Assembly: GCA_031362415.1 (NCBI GenBank)
Contig: JANLSK010000006.1
Span: 76,305 to 140,304 of the forward strand
Source: VFJJ01 sp031362415
GTDB taxonomy: Bacteria > Actinomycetota > Acidimicrobiia > IMCC26256 > VFJJ01
DNA length: 64,000 bases
Reading direction: 5' to 3'
Below are positions 1-9,005 of the stretch, one piece after another. The notes beneath the pieces were generated by a model. That model saw nothing but the letters and a program-made list of their open reading frames with translations, did not search any database and had not been told where the DNA came from. Position numbers and translations under genes: made by a program. Within the stretch, counting starts at the first letter, position 1. Every line of letters begins with the position of its first letter.

Positions 1-40
1 CGTCAGCCGGGCGTGAGGCCGGGCGCAGAGGCAGTCGGGC

Positions 41-454
41 TCACGGCGTCTGGCCTCGAAACCGCGCAACCATCGGGTGCCTATCGACGACGTGGGCGAA
101 CCGGCAGACCTGGCCCGCATCGTCGAACGTCCACAGGTGGATCTCGATGTCGTCGTCGACGATCCCCGTGCCCATGACCTCGACGCTGATCTTGAGCACC
201 ACACCCACCAGATTGGCCCCGACGAGAAAGTTGGTCGGCTCCATCGAGTGGATGACCAGGCCCGCAGCGAGCGCGCCGAAGAACTCGCTCACGCCGTTGC
301 GGCCCGTTCGGGGCTCGTACCACGGCAGGCCCCAGCTCGGGGTGTCGTGGTCCCAGATCACGTCCTCGGCCAACGCCCCGAGGACCCCGGGGACGTCACC
401 ACGCCCGAACGCCTCGTAGATCCCCTGTACCGTCTCCACGTTGGCTTCACTCAT
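41..454 (-). CDS. SnoaL/NTF2-like small polyketide-cyclase-fold protein
   Basis: A 137-residue protein that opens with MSEANVETVQGIYEAFGRGD, the usual first helix of SnoaL-like (NTF2-fold) proteins, followed by the tryptophan-rich strand region typical of that fold. Such proteins are hydrolases, isomerases or ligand-binding cones; the substrate cannot be told from sequence. I place the start at this ATG because it has a G-rich ribosome-binding stretch (GGGGGTG) just upstream and starts the domain. An ATG 63 bases further upstream would add only a low-complexity leader. It lies downstream of, and in the same orientation as, the acyl-CoA dehydrogenase at 587-1792. No cytoplasmic export signal is seen. 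Confidence 0.75.
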   Translation of the reverse strand: MSEANVETVQGIYEAFGRGDVPGVLGALAEDVIWDHDTPSWGLPWYEPRTGRNGVSEFFGALAAGLVIHSMEPTNFLVGANLVGVVLKISVEVMGTGIVDDDIEIHLWTFDDAGQVCRFAHVVDRHPMVARFRGQTP

Positions 455-586
455 CGTCACCCCCGGGTCCACCACGATCACGTGTCCCAACGATACGCAT
501 CGATGACGCCGAGACACGTCCCTGTCGCGAAGTGTTCGCCCTGCCGGGATTTGTGGATCACACCCGTCAGCGAGCTTCGTGGCCGA

Positions 587-1792
587 TCACTTCCGGGGTA
601 GGCCCAGCACCCGTTCGGCGATGATGTTGCGCTGAATCTCGCTGGTGCCGCCGGGGACCGTCAACGCGAACGTCTGCAGGTACTGGGCCAGCCAGCTCGG
701 ACCCGCGCTGATGCCGGGGCCGAGATCGGGCGATCCGCTGATGTCGGCGTGAAGTCCGGCCGGGCCGAGCAGCTCGGCGCCGGCCAGCATGAGCCGCTGG
801 ATGAGCTCGCTCGAGTACAGCTTCATGAGCGACTGCTGCGGTGCCGACCGTCCCCGCTCCTCGGCGTTGAAGCCCCGGTACCCGAGGAGCTCACCGGCAC
901 GGGCGTCGATGTACAGCCCGGCCACGACATCACGCACCCGCTCGTCGCAGCGACCCAGAGCCGACGCCGCTCCGGTATCGCGGGCCAAGGCGATCAGGGC
1001 GTCGGCCGCACGTTTGCCCGTCTGCACCTGGTCGATCCACAACGTTGCCCGCTCCTCGGCGAGGGACGCCTGGGTGAGCGCCCATCCCCCGTGCAGCGAA
1101 CCAACCAGATTCTCGCGGGGAACGTCGACGTCGGTGAGGAACACCTCGCACAGGTCGGGATGACCGTGGAGATCGTTGATCGGGCGCACGTCGACCCCCG
1201 GCAGCGTGAGGTCGAGGAGGAGGCAGCTGATCCCCTTGTGCTTGAAGGCGTCGGGATCGGTACGGCAAAACAGCAGGCACCAGTCGGCGTCGAGCGCGCC
1301 GCTCGTCCAGATCTTCTGGCCGTTCACCACGAAGCGGTCGCCGTCGAGGACGGCCCGGGTGCGCAGACCACCGAGGTCGCTGCCGGCGCTGGGCTCGCTC
1401 ATGCCGAGGCACCACGAGATCTCAGCGCGCATGGTGGGCATGAGGAAGCGGTCGCGCTGCTCGTCGGTTGCGTAGCCGACGAGCAGCGGAGCGACGACGG
1501 GGATGGCGCACCAATTCGTGGACCGGGGCAGGCTGCGGGCGGCGAGCTCCTCGAAGTACACGAGCTGCTGACGCACGGTGGCGTTGCGGCCGCCGAGCTC
1601 GGGCGGCCATCCGGGTACGAGCCAGCCGTCGTCGAAGAGGTGGTTGACCCAGCGTCGGCCCCACGATGTGTAGTAGCCCGATGACCGCGGAGGGTCGATC
1701 GCCATCTCGGCGGGAGTCGGGGCGTTGGCGTCGAGCCAGGCAACCCACTCGGCCCGGAATTGCTCGTCGGCTGCGGTGTGCTGGAGCCTCAT
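587..1792 (-). CDS. acyl-CoA dehydrogenase
   Basis: A 401-residue flavoprotein that would catalyse FAD-dependent alpha,beta-desaturation of an acyl-CoA, handing electrons to ETF. The family signature SEPSAGSDLGGL lies in the middle beta domain, and the C-terminal helix carries GGTSEIQRNIIAERVLGLP, which ends almost every member of the family. Length is normal. It is transcribed divergently from the enoyl-CoA hydratase at 1875, leaving an 82-base shared promoter region, which fits a joint role in degrading one acyl-CoA. It belongs to the broad FadE group found in many copies in actinobacteria; chain length or ring specificity cannot be inferred. Confidence 0.93.
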   Translation of the reverse strand: MRLQHTAADEQFRAEWVAWLDANAPTPAEMAIDPPRSSGYYTSWGRRWVNHLFDDGWLVPGWPPELGGRNATVRQQLVYFEELAARSLPRSTNWCAIPVVAPLLVGYATDEQRDRFLMPTMRAEISWCLGMSEPSAGSDLGGLRTRAVLDGDRFVVNGQKIWTSGALDADWCLLFCRTDPDAFKHKGISCLLLDLTLPGVDVRPINDLHGHPDLCEVFLTDVDVPRENLVGSLHGGWALTQASLAEERATLWIDQVQTGKRAADALIALARDTGAASALGRCDERVRDVVAGLYIDARAGELLGYRGFNAEERGRSAPQQSLMKLYSSELIQRLMLAGAELLGPAGLHADISGSPDLGPGISAGPSWLAQYLQTFALTVPGGTSEIQRNIIAERVLGLPRK

Positions 1793-1874
1793 CGCTCCGG
1801 GACGCTAGACCGGGCGGAGACGTGCTGCACCGCTGTGGACACCCGGGACTGATCGAGCACAGGAGAGCACCGCC

Positions 1875-2702
1875 ATGGGCGACTTCGAGACCATCACCTA
1901 CGAGGAGCGGAACCGGGTCGCCTGGGTGACCCTGAATCGGCCCGAGGTGCTCAACGCCTTCAACCAGCAGATGCTGGAGGAGATCCACTCGGTGTGGCGC
2001 GCGTGCCGGTCCAACCCCGATGTGCGGGTCATCGTCCTCACCGGCTCGGGCGAGAAGGCTTTCTGCACCGGCGTCGACCGGCTCGCAACCTCGGTGGGCG
2101 TTGGCCCCGGGGCCCAGCGGGCCATGAACATCGGCAAGGTCGGCGACACCGCGCTGCACTTCAACGATCCCGGCGACTGGCTGAGCCCCAAGGCCGCCGA
2201 TCTGTGGAAGCCGGTGATCGCCGCCGTGAACGGGATGGCCTGCGGTGGCGCGTTCTACATGCTCGGCGACGTCGACATCATCATCGCCGCCGAGCACGCG
2301 ACGTTCTTCGACCCGCACACCACGTACGGGATGGCCGCGGTGTTCGAGCCCATCCACATGCTCCAGCGCATGCCGCTGGGCGAGATCATGCGCGTCTCGC
2401 TGCTCGGGGCCTACGAGCGGATGTCGTCCCGGCGGGCCCACGAGATCGGCCTCGTCCAGGAGGTCGTGCCCATCGAGAAGCTGGCCGAGACCGCAGCCTG
2501 GGTGGCCGAGTCGATCGCGTCACAGCCCGCGACCGCCGTCCAGACGACGGTTCGGGCCATCTGGTACGCCAAGCGCATGGGCGAGCGTCACGCCCTCGAT
2601 GTCGGCCGCACGCTGATCAACACCGGCTCCCGGCCCGAGGATCTGGCCGAGGGCCAGAAGGCGTTCACGTCCGGTCAGCGGGTGGAGTGGCGACTGCGCT
2701 AG
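1875..2702 (+). CDS. enoyl-CoA hydratase/isomerase family protein
   Basis: A 275-residue crotonase-fold protein. The N-terminal VTLNRPEVLNAFNQQML, the first oxyanion-hole region GEKAFCTGVDR and the second oxyanion region AAVNGMACGGAFYMLGD are all present, so the fold and the CoA-binding site look intact. It probably hydrates an enoyl-CoA or belongs to a ring-cleaving branch of the family. A good ribosome-binding site (AGGAGAG, about 8 bases upstream) fixes the ATG. It is followed after 87 bases by the thiolase-like gene at 2790, suggesting a short beta-oxidation operon. Confidence 0.92.
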   Translation: MGDFETITYEERNRVAWVTLNRPEVLNAFNQQMLEEIHSVWRACRSNPDVRVIVLTGSGEKAFCTGVDRLATSVGVGPGAQRAMNIGKVGDTALHFNDPGDWLSPKAADLWKPVIAAVNGMACGGAFYMLGDVDIIIAAEHATFFDPHTTYGMAAVFEPIHMLQRMPLGEIMRVSLLGAYERMSSRRAHEIGLVQEVVPIEKLAETAAWVAESIASQPATAVQTTVRAIWYAKRMGERHALDVGRTLINTGSRPEDLAEGQKAFTSGQRVEWRLR

Positions 2703-2789
2703 AACGCACGACACGATCTGACGGGGCCGTCGACCGTCAGTTCGTCACCGAGAGCGCCGTCGTCGCCGCCGCACGACCTTGGAGTCCCC

Positions 2790-3947
2790 ATGCCCCGCTG
2801 GCAGCCCCGACGTCGAGTCGCCATCGTGGGAGCCGCGCTCTCCGACTGCGGACGGGTCGACGACAAGAGCGCGTTCCAGCTCCATCACCAGGCGTCGAAG
2901 CGGGCCCTGGCCGATGCCGGGCTGGCCAAGACCGACGTCGACGGCTTCATGTCGGCCTCGGCCGGGATCATGGCGCCCGTCGAGCTGGCCGAGTACCTGG
3001 GCCTTCGGCCCACCTACGTCGACGGCACCCAGGTGGGCGGCAGCATCTGGGAATTCTATGTCGAGCACGCGGCGGCGGCCGTCGCCGAAGGGTTGGCCGA
3101 GACCGTGCTCCTCGTCTACGGGTCGACCGCCCGGGCTGACCTCAAGCGCAAGCGCCGTACGGCCAACATCGGCATGGGCGCGGCCGGGCCCACCCAGTTC
3201 GACGCCCCGTTCGGCCACTCGCTGATCTCCAAGTACGCCATGGCCGCCCGGCGGCACATGCACGAGTTCGGGACCACCATCGAGCAGCTCGCCGAGATCT
3301 CGGCCTCCGCCTACTACAACGCCTCGTTCAACCCCGAGGCGTACTACCAGGAACGGCTCACGATCGAGCAGATCAACGCCACCCGGATGATGGCCGATCC
3401 GCTCACGGCCAAGCACTGTTGCATCCGTTCCGACGGCGGCGGCGCGGTGGTCATCACGTCCGAGGAGCGGGCGCGCGACTGCGCCAAGACCCCGATCTGG
3501 GTCCTCGGGACGGGTGAGGCGGTCTCGCACACCACCATGAGCGAGTGGGTCGACTTCACCGAGTCGCCCGCCAAGCGGTCGGGGGCGCTGGCGTTCGAGC
3601 GGGCCGGGGTGACCCCGGCCGACATCGACGTGCTCCAGCTCTACGACTCGTACACGATCACGGTGCTGCTCACCCTCGAAGCCCTCGGATTCTGTGGGAA
3701 GGGTGAAGGCGGCCCGTTCGTCGCCGACGGCAAGCTGCGCTTCGACGGAGCGCTGCCCACCAACACCGACGGTGGCGGGCTGGCGGCGTGCCATCCGGGG
3801 ATGCGGGGCATCTTCTTGCTCGTGGAGGCCGTCCGCCAGCTCCGGGGCGAGTGTGGTGCCCGCCAGGTGCCGGGGGCCGAGCTGGCCTGCGTCAACGGCA
3901 CCGGCGGCTGGTTCACGTCGGCGGGGACCACGATCCTCGGCCGGTAG
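2790..3947 (+). CDS. thiolase-like (SCP2/lipid-transfer type) protein
   Basis: A 385-residue thiolase superfamily protein of the sterol-carrier/lipid-transfer branch: it starts RRRVAIVGAALSDCGRVDD, has the mid-protein DGGGAVVITS stretch, the DVLQLYDSYTITVLLTLE segment and the C-terminal GGGLAACHPG...NGTGGWFTSAG. Members of this branch act in thiolytic or retro-aldol cleavage of CoA thioesters, often of steroid side chains, usually with a DUF35 (OB-fold) partner encoded next to them. No such partner is seen here, which is odd. It is co-oriented with the enoyl-CoA hydratase and convergent with the PAP2 gene. Confidence 0.88.
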   Translation: MPRWQPRRRVAIVGAALSDCGRVDDKSAFQLHHQASKRALADAGLAKTDVDGFMSASAGIMAPVELAEYLGLRPTYVDGTQVGGSIWEFYVEHAAAAVAEGLAETVLLVYGSTARADLKRKRRTANIGMGAAGPTQFDAPFGHSLISKYAMAARRHMHEFGTTIEQLAEISASAYYNASFNPEAYYQERLTIEQINATRMMADPLTAKHCCIRSDGGGAVVITSEERARDCAKTPIWVLGTGEAVSHTTMSEWVDFTESPAKRSGALAFERAGVTPADIDVLQLYDSYTITVLLTLEALGFCGKGEGGPFVADGKLRFDGALPTNTDGGGLAACHPGMRGIFLLVEAVRQLRGECGARQVPGAELACVNGTGGWFTSAGTTILGR

Positions 3948-3981
3948 CCGTCACCCCGGCCGCCGTTGGTGGGCTCCCCGC

Positions 3982-4809
3982 TCAGACCGCGGCGCGTTCC
4001 ATCCCATGTGAACGAGACGCCATGGACTGGCGACCGATCCGTCGGAACCGCAGGCGCGAGACCCACGGATCGATGCGGAAGGCCACCCAGAGCAGTGCGG
4101 CTGCGACGACGGCATCGAGCCAGTAGTGGTTGGCGGTGAGGACGATGGCCGCCAGCGTGAGCACCGGGTGGAGGAGCACGATGGCCCGGAACCGGCTGCG
4201 CGCGTGGCGCATCGCAGCCCAGCCGATGAGCGCCGCCCATCCGAAGTGCATCGACGGCATGGCCGCGAACTGGTTGGCGAGAGCCCGGAACGAGCTGTTC
4301 TCACCGTAGGTGTCGGGGCCGAACACCTTGGCGGTGTCGACGAAGCCGATGTCGCTCAACATCCGGGGCGGCGCCAGCGGATAGGCGATGTGGACAAGGA
4401 GTCCGAGCAGGGTGAGCGTGATCAGCACCCGTCGGCATTTCGCGTACCCCACGGGATGGCGGGTGTACAACCAGACGAAGGTGATCATCGCGGCACTGAA
4501 ATGCCCCAGCAGGTAGTACTGGTTGAGGAACTTCACGAACCACTCGCTGCTCAGGGCCAGCTGCTGAAGCTCGACCTCGGTGAAGATGCCCAGCACCTGT
4601 TCGAGGTGCACGATCTCCTTACCGTGCTCGAAGGCCGAGCTGACCCGGCTCCCGGCCGAGTGGCGCACCAGCTTGTACACGAAGAACAACCCGTACAGGA
4701 GCCCGATCTCGCAGAACATCCGGTAGCCGATTCGCGACTCCCACCAGCGACGCAGGCGCGTGGGGGCGACCAAAGGCTCGTTCTCGAGGGCTGTGGCTTC
4801 GCTGTCCAT
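3982..4809 (-). CDS. membrane PAP2-family phosphatase / inositolphosphotransferase-like
   Basis: A 275-residue multi-pass membrane protein. The C-terminal half has the PAP2 signature MPSMHFGWAALIGWA followed by HYWLDAVVAA, which supply the two catalytic histidines and the aspartate of the phosphatidic-acid phosphatase/inositol-phosphoceramide synthase superfamily. Five or six hydrophobic segments precede or surround these motifs. I chose the ATG at 4809; the open frame extends 48 codons upstream but that part is Arg-rich and non-membrane. It probably dephosphorylates or transphosphorylates a lipid phosphate at the membrane surface. It is convergent with the thiolase-like gene and unlikely to share its operon. 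Confidence 0.82.
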   Translation of the reverse strand: MDSEATALENEPLVAPTRLRRWWESRIGYRMFCEIGLLYGLFFVYKLVRHSAGSRVSSAFEHGKEIVHLEQVLGIFTEVELQQLALSSEWFVKFLNQYYLLGHFSAAMITFVWLYTRHPVGYAKCRRVLITLTLLGLLVHIAYPLAPPRMLSDIGFVDTAKVFGPDTYGENSSFRALANQFAAMPSMHFGWAALIGWAAMRHARSRFRAIVLLHPVLTLAAIVLTANHYWLDAVVAAALLWVAFRIDPWVSRLRFRRIGRQSMASRSHGMERAAV

Positions 4810-5063
4810 CGGCTGAACTCCGACGCGGGATCCATCGAGCCCGCGAAGATCGGTGATCGTTGAGAGGTCGGGGCGGCGCCTCACCAGCCACCTGCCGCTG
4901 AGGCGAACCACAACCTCACCATGTTTGTTCCTCGAACGGCCCAGCGCAAGCACAATTCCATCTTGTCCTCGCTCGCCTGTGTGACGCTGACGATGGCACG
5001 TTCGCAGCGCCTCGCGTCGTCGGATCGTTCTGAATGCCCGCTGAGCCGGTCAGCCGGCGTGGC

Positions 5064-5705
5064 TCAGGCGGGCTGGCCGGCGAAGAAGCCCCGATGCACG
5101 ACCCGGGCGACCGTGGTGTACCCCGCCTCGTCGTCGGTCTCCACACCACGCGACAGGCGGAAGTAAGCCAGGCGCTCGAGCATGGCGATGAGCGCGACCG
5201 CGGCGGCTCGACTGTCGACCTGATCGCTGCGGGCCTGGCTGATCCGTTGGTCGATGCGCGACGCCATGTGGCGCCACGTGCGGGCACCCAAGCGGCGGAG
5301 CTCGAGATGGTCGCTGGCCCCCTCGGCCCACGCCCGCAGCACCGCGCCGTGACGGTGCGACAGCCCGACGAAGTCTCGGAGGAACCGCGCCAGCTCGGCC
5401 AGCCCGTCGGCGCCGGGGCCGATCTCGGCCAGCGACTCGACGACATCGGTCATGTCACGCGCACATTCCTCGGCCAGGACGTACAGGAGGTCGTCCATGT
5501 TCGTGAAGTACAGGTAGAAGGTCCCGTGCGACGTGTGCGCCGCTCGGACGACGTCGTCGACCCGCGCCGCGTGGTAGCCCCGGTCGGCGAACACCGCATT
5601 GGCCGCGTTGAGCAGACGGCGCATGGTCCGTCGGCCCTGGACGCGTTGATCCCTGACGGCCTTGGCTGCACGATTGGGGCCTGGCGGCCCGGACTCGGCG
5701 CTCAC
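5064..5705 (-). CDS. TetR-family transcriptional regulator
   Basis: A 213-residue protein with an N-terminal TetR helix-turn-helix (roughly residues 28-75): GYHAARVDDVVRAAHTSHGT followed by FYLYFTNMDDLL, the classic end of the recognition helix and helix 4. The C-terminal ligand-binding half is all-helical and unassigned. It is divergent from the acyl-CoA dehydrogenase gene starting at 5872, with 166 bases between, so it may repress that gene in response to an acyl-CoA ligand (inference from arrangement). A paralogue with a very similar HTH lies at 37871-38668. Confidence 0.92.
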   Translation of the reverse strand: MSAESGPPGPNRAAKAVRDQRVQGRRTMRRLLNAANAVFADRGYHAARVDDVVRAAHTSHGTFYLYFTNMDDLLYVLAEECARDMTDVVESLAEIGPGADGLAELARFLRDFVGLSHRHGAVLRAWAEGASDHLELRRLGARTWRHMASRIDQRISQARSDQVDSRAAAVALIAMLERLAYFRLSRGVETDDEAGYTTVARVVHRGFFAGQPA

Positions 5706-5871
5706 GAGCGCGGAATCTACCCGGCAGCTCCGTCCCGAGGAGCTTTCACGACGATGTCACGACGGTGCCGCGACGTTGCCGCGCTGGGGAGCCCGGCGAT
5801 ACGGTGCGGCGAGGGACCGGCGAGAGCGCCGTGTCCCGCGCTTCGCGTACCGTCACTTGAGGAGTCCATCC

Positions 5872-6999
5872 ATGCAGCTGGAGTTCACCCCCGATCAGGA
5901 CGAGCTCCGCGATTCCGTGCGGGCGGTGCTGGCCAACGAGGTGCCCGCGACGTTCGTACGGTCGATCGTCGAGCACGGCGCCAGCACCGACGAGCTCTGG
6001 CGCACATTCTGCGGGCTCGACTGGCCGGCGCTCACCATCGCCGAGGAGCACGGCGGCGTCGGGCTGGGCTTCATCGAGCTGGCCGTGGTCGTCGAGGAGC
6101 TGGGCAAGGTCATGGCGCCGGGGCCGTTCCTGGCCACCGTCACCCAGTTCCTGCCGATGGTGCGCGAGTGCGGCTCGGAGTCGGACCAGCGCGAGCTCCT
6201 GGGGCGTGTCGCGGCCGGCTCAGCCACGGGAACCGTCGCCATCGCCGAGGCCTCGGGGAGCTGGAACCCCGCCGATGTCGCCGGCACGGCCCGGCCCGAC
6301 GGCAACGAGTGGGTGCTGTCGGGAACCAAGCGGTACGTGAACGACGGGGCCTCCGCCGACGAGATCGCCGTTGTCGTGCGCCTCGAAGGTACCACGGGCG
6401 ACGACGGCATCGCCGTGTTCGTCGTTCCCCAGACTGCGGTGCGCTCGGAGGCGATCACGGCGCTCGACGGTTCCCGCCAGTTCGCCACCGTGGTGCTCGA
6501 CGGGGTTCGCGTCGGCGCCGACCGGGCCCTCGGCACTCCGGGCACGTCGGGCGCTTCGGTACGGCGGGCCATCGAGGAGGCCACCGCCGCGCTGGCCCTC
6601 GAGATGGTCGGCACCTGCCAGACGATCTTCGACATCACGCTCGACTACGCCAAGAACCGCATCCAGTTCGACGTGCCCATCGGCTCGTTCCAGGCCATCA
6701 AGCACAAGTTCGCCGACATGTTCGTGGCCCTCGAACGGGCCCGGGCCACGGCCTACTTCGCCGCCGCCACCATCGCCGAGGACGATCCCCGCCGGGCGCT
6801 CGCAGTGGCCATGGCCAAGGCCGCGGCGGGCGACTGCCAGAAGCTCATGGCCAAGGAGGGCATCCAGATCCATGGGGGCATCGGCTTCACCTGGGAGCAC
6901 GACATGCACCTGTACGTGAAGCGGGTGAAGTCGGGTGAGGCCGTGTTCGGGACCGCCGCCACCCAGCGCCAGCGAGTCGCCGACCTCATCGGCCTGTGA
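5872..6999 (+). CDS. acyl-CoA dehydrogenase
   Basis: A 375-residue acyl-CoA dehydrogenase. It begins MQLEFTPDQDELRDSVRAVL, has the flavin-domain region IAEASGSWNPADV and a C-terminal stretch GIQIHGGIGFTWEHDMHLYV, a form typical of FadE proteins that work as heteromeric pairs on steroid or branched acyl-CoAs. The SEPSAGSD signature is degenerate (AEASGSWNP), again as in those subfamilies. The ATG is supported by a TTGAGGAG ribosome-binding site; an upstream in-frame extension is not domain-like. The release-factor gene at 6996 overlaps its stop codon. Its divergent TetR neighbour is the likely regulator. Confidence 0.9.
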   Translation: MQLEFTPDQDELRDSVRAVLANEVPATFVRSIVEHGASTDELWRTFCGLDWPALTIAEEHGGVGLGFIELAVVVEELGKVMAPGPFLATVTQFLPMVRECGSESDQRELLGRVAAGSATGTVAIAEASGSWNPADVAGTARPDGNEWVLSGTKRYVNDGASADEIAVVVRLEGTTGDDGIAVFVVPQTAVRSEAITALDGSRQFATVVLDGVRVGADRALGTPGTSGASVRRAIEEATAALALEMVGTCQTIFDITLDYAKNRIQFDVPIGSFQAIKHKFADMFVALERARATAYFAAATIAEDDPRRALAVAMAKAAAGDCQKLMAKEGIQIHGGIGFTWEHDMHLYVKRVKSGEAVFGTAATQRQRVADLIGL

Positions 7000-7439
7000 C
7001 CGTCGACGAGCCCGCTCCCGAGCCCGATCCGCGTGGGCTCCTGCGGGTCTCGGGTTCGCTGCGCATCCCCCTCGACGAGATGGAGTGGCGCTTCAGCGCC
7101 TCGGGAGGCCCCGGCGGACAGCACGCCAACACCTCCAACACCAAGGTGGAAGTGCGCTTCGATGTCGAAGGGTCACCGTCGCTCGGTCCTCGTCAGCGAG
7201 CGCGCCTGCTCGAGCGGCTGGGCCCCCTCGTCCGGGTGGTGGCCTCCGACGAGCGGTCACAGGCTCGCAACCGGGAACTGGCGCTGGGCCGTCTCGCCGA
7301 GCGTCTCAACGAGGCCCTGAAGGTCGAGACCCCCCGCCACCCGACCCGCCCGTCCAAACGGGCCAAGGCCCGCCGCGTCGACGAAAAGCGCCACCGCTCC
7401 GCCACCAAGCAGACGCGCCGCCGCCCCGAAGCCGAGTGA
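6996..7439 (+). CDS. arfB: alternative ribosome-rescue factor ArfB-like peptidyl-tRNA hydrolase
   Basis: A 147-residue class-I release-factor-domain protein without codon-recognition domains. The catalytic GGQ tripeptide (residues 40-42, in SASGGPGGQHANTSNTKVE) hydrolyses peptidyl-tRNA on ribosomes stalled without a stop codon. The C-terminal tail is strongly basic (many K and R), matching the tail that ArfB threads into the empty mRNA channel. It starts with GTG overlapping the TGA of the upstream acyl-CoA dehydrogenase gene, indicating translational coupling. Length matches the family (about 140). Confidence 0.92.
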   Translation: MTVDEPAPEPDPRGLLRVSGSLRIPLDEMEWRFSASGGPGGQHANTSNTKVEVRFDVEGSPSLGPRQRARLLERLGPLVRVVASDERSQARNRELALGRLAERLNEALKVETPRHPTRPSKRAKARRVDEKRHRSATKQTRRRPEAE

Positions 7440-7467
7440 CCCCCACCACCAACACCCGCCGGGGGGG

Positions 7468-7929
7468 TCAGGCCTTGGGGGTGAAGTCGAGGTCGGGCGG
7501 AGCGGTGTCGGGCAACTTCCACTGGATGTAGGGCTTGTCCTTCAGGTCGTGATAGGCGTTGGCCGACCTGATCGACTCGTGGAAGAGCTCCTCGAACGCC
7601 GCGAAGTCCTTGTCCTTGATGGGTTGCTCGAGCTTCTTCCAGTCGTTCTCGAGGTACTCGTAGAGCGCCTCTTCGTGCTTGGCCCGGAGGAACGCGCCCT
7701 TCTCGAACAGGCCGCGGATCTCCTTCCACTGGAACGTGGCGTGGTCCCAGTTCCCCGCCTGGGCGGCGTAGTAGAGCTTCCAGGTGCGGGCCCCCACATC
7801 GGGCATCACGTCGGCCAGGCCCGGCTGGACCATCACGAGGCCTTCGAGGGAGAAGTCCTTCTTCTCGCCCCTGATCATGTACTCGTCAAGAATCTCGAGA
7901 ACCTTGGCCTTGAGGGTGGCGTCGTCCAT
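7468..7929 (-). CDS. conserved helical protein of unknown function (possible cysteine-less relative of a small cytochrome-like family)
   Basis: A 153-residue, charged, apparently all-helical cytoplasmic protein with no signal peptide. The stretches GLADVMPDVGARTWKLYYAA, GNWDHATFQWKEI and a late NAYHDLKDKPYIQWKLP resemble, from memory, a family of small helical proteins with an AAKGGNWELA-type segment that end in a CNxCH haem-like motif followed by a hydrophobic KLP. Here the two cysteines are absent (ANAYHD). This relationship is a recollection and not proven. It is convergent with arfB and divergent from the hydroxyacid dehydrogenase gene. Function unknown. Confidence 0.75.
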   Translation of the reverse strand: MDDATLKAKVLEILDEYMIRGEKKDFSLEGLVMVQPGLADVMPDVGARTWKLYYAAQAGNWDHATFQWKEIRGLFEKGAFLRAKHEEALYEYLENDWKKLEQPIKDKDFAAFEELFHESIRSANAYHDLKDKPYIQWKLPDTAPPDLDFTPKA

Positions 7930-7982
7930 GGTGATCCTTCTCGTCGGTTGCCTCGGCGCGGCATCCTACCGAGGCCACAAAG

Positions 7983-7998
7983 CTGACGCTGACGTCAC
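7983..7998. promoter_or_regulatory. operator-like 16-bp site (CTGAC-N6-GTCAC)
   Basis: CTGACGCTGACGTCAC lies between the divergent genes at 7929 and 8001, directly before the hydroxyacid dehydrogenase start. It matches the form CTGAC-N6-GTCAG seen at 37834, 46526 and 53760, next to a TetR gene and two substrate-binding protein genes. Function as a repressor site is inferred. Confidence 0.4.
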
Positions 7999-8000
7999 CA

Positions 8001-9005
8001 ATGCGTCAAGATGAGCCCGTGACCGACCCCACACGACGACCCATCGCCTACGTGACCGCACCGCTCCGGGGCGAGGGCCTGGCCCGGCTCCGCGAGCTGT
8101 GCGACATCGTCCACGAGCCCTGGATCGACCAGCAGCCGCTGCGGATCATGAACGCCGAGCAGCTCGCGGCCCGCGTCGTCGAGGTCGGGGCGACCGTCCT
8201 CATCGTCGAGAGCGACTCTGTGAAGGGTCCGGTCCTCGATCTGCCGCTCCGGGTCATCGGCTCGACGCGGGGAGATCCGACCAACGTCGACCTTCCCGGG
8301 GCCACCGCCAAGGGGATTCCCGTGCTGCGCTGCCCAGGCCGCAACGCCGACGCGGTGGCCGAGATGACCGTCGCCCTGGTGTTCGCGGCCACTCGGGGCC
8401 TGGTGCAGGCCGATCGTGACGTGCGGGAAGGCCAGACGTACCGGGGCGGGACGATCCCCTACCAGCGCTACCGGGCCTGGCAGCTCGCCGGCCGCACCGC
8501 GGGCATCGTCGGCCTCGGCGCCGTCGGACGGGCCACGCGCTGGCGGCTGCAGGGTCTGGGCATGACCGTGATCGCCGCCGACCCCTACCACCCCGAAGCA
8601 ACGCACAGCCTCGACGACCTCTGCGCCGTAGCCGAGGTCGTATCGATGCACGCCATGGTGACGCCCGAAACCAAGGGGCTCATGGGCCGGAGGCAGTTCG
8701 AGGCCATGAGAGACGGCGCGATCTACGTCAACTCCGCCCGCGCCGCGCTCCACGACACCGACGCGCTGGTGTGGGCGTTGCAGACCGGCAAGCTCGCCGC
8801 CGCCGGCCTCGACCATTTCGAGGGAGAGAAACTGGCTCTCGACCATCCGCTCATCGGGATGGGCAACGTGGTGCTCACACCCCACATCGGCGGCGCCACC
8901 TACGACGTCGAGGTGATCCAGGCCACGATGATCGCCGACGACGTCGAACGGATCCTGGCCGGCCAGCACCCCGTCAACATCGCCAACCCGGAGGTCTACC
9001 CGTGA
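8001..9005 (+). CDS. D-isomer-specific 2-hydroxyacid dehydrogenase
   Basis: A 334-residue NAD-dependent dehydrogenase. The nucleotide-binding fold shows GIVGLGAVGRATRWRLQGLG (GxGxxG), and the catalytic Arg (VNSARAALHD), Glu (LDHFEGEKLAL) and His (VLTPHIGGATYD) are in the expected order. It would interconvert a 2-keto acid and a D-2-hydroxy acid; substrate unknown. The start could be ATG 8001 or GTG 8019; neither has a strong ribosome-binding site. The class II aldolase gene overlaps its stop by 4 bases, and the pair resembles sugar-acid or erythronate-type catabolic modules (inference). Confidence 0.92.
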   Translation: MRQDEPVTDPTRRPIAYVTAPLRGEGLARLRELCDIVHEPWIDQQPLRIMNAEQLAARVVEVGATVLIVESDSVKGPVLDLPLRVIGSTRGDPTNVDLPGATAKGIPVLRCPGRNADAVAEMTVALVFAATRGLVQADRDVREGQTYRGGTIPYQRYRAWQLAGRTAGIVGLGAVGRATRWRLQGLGMTVIAADPYHPEATHSLDDLCAVAEVVSMHAMVTPETKGLMGRRQFEAMRDGAIYVNSARAALHDTDALVWALQTGKLAAAGLDHFEGEKLALDHPLIGMGNVVLTPHIGGATYDVEVIQATMIADDVERILAGQHPVNIANPEVYP

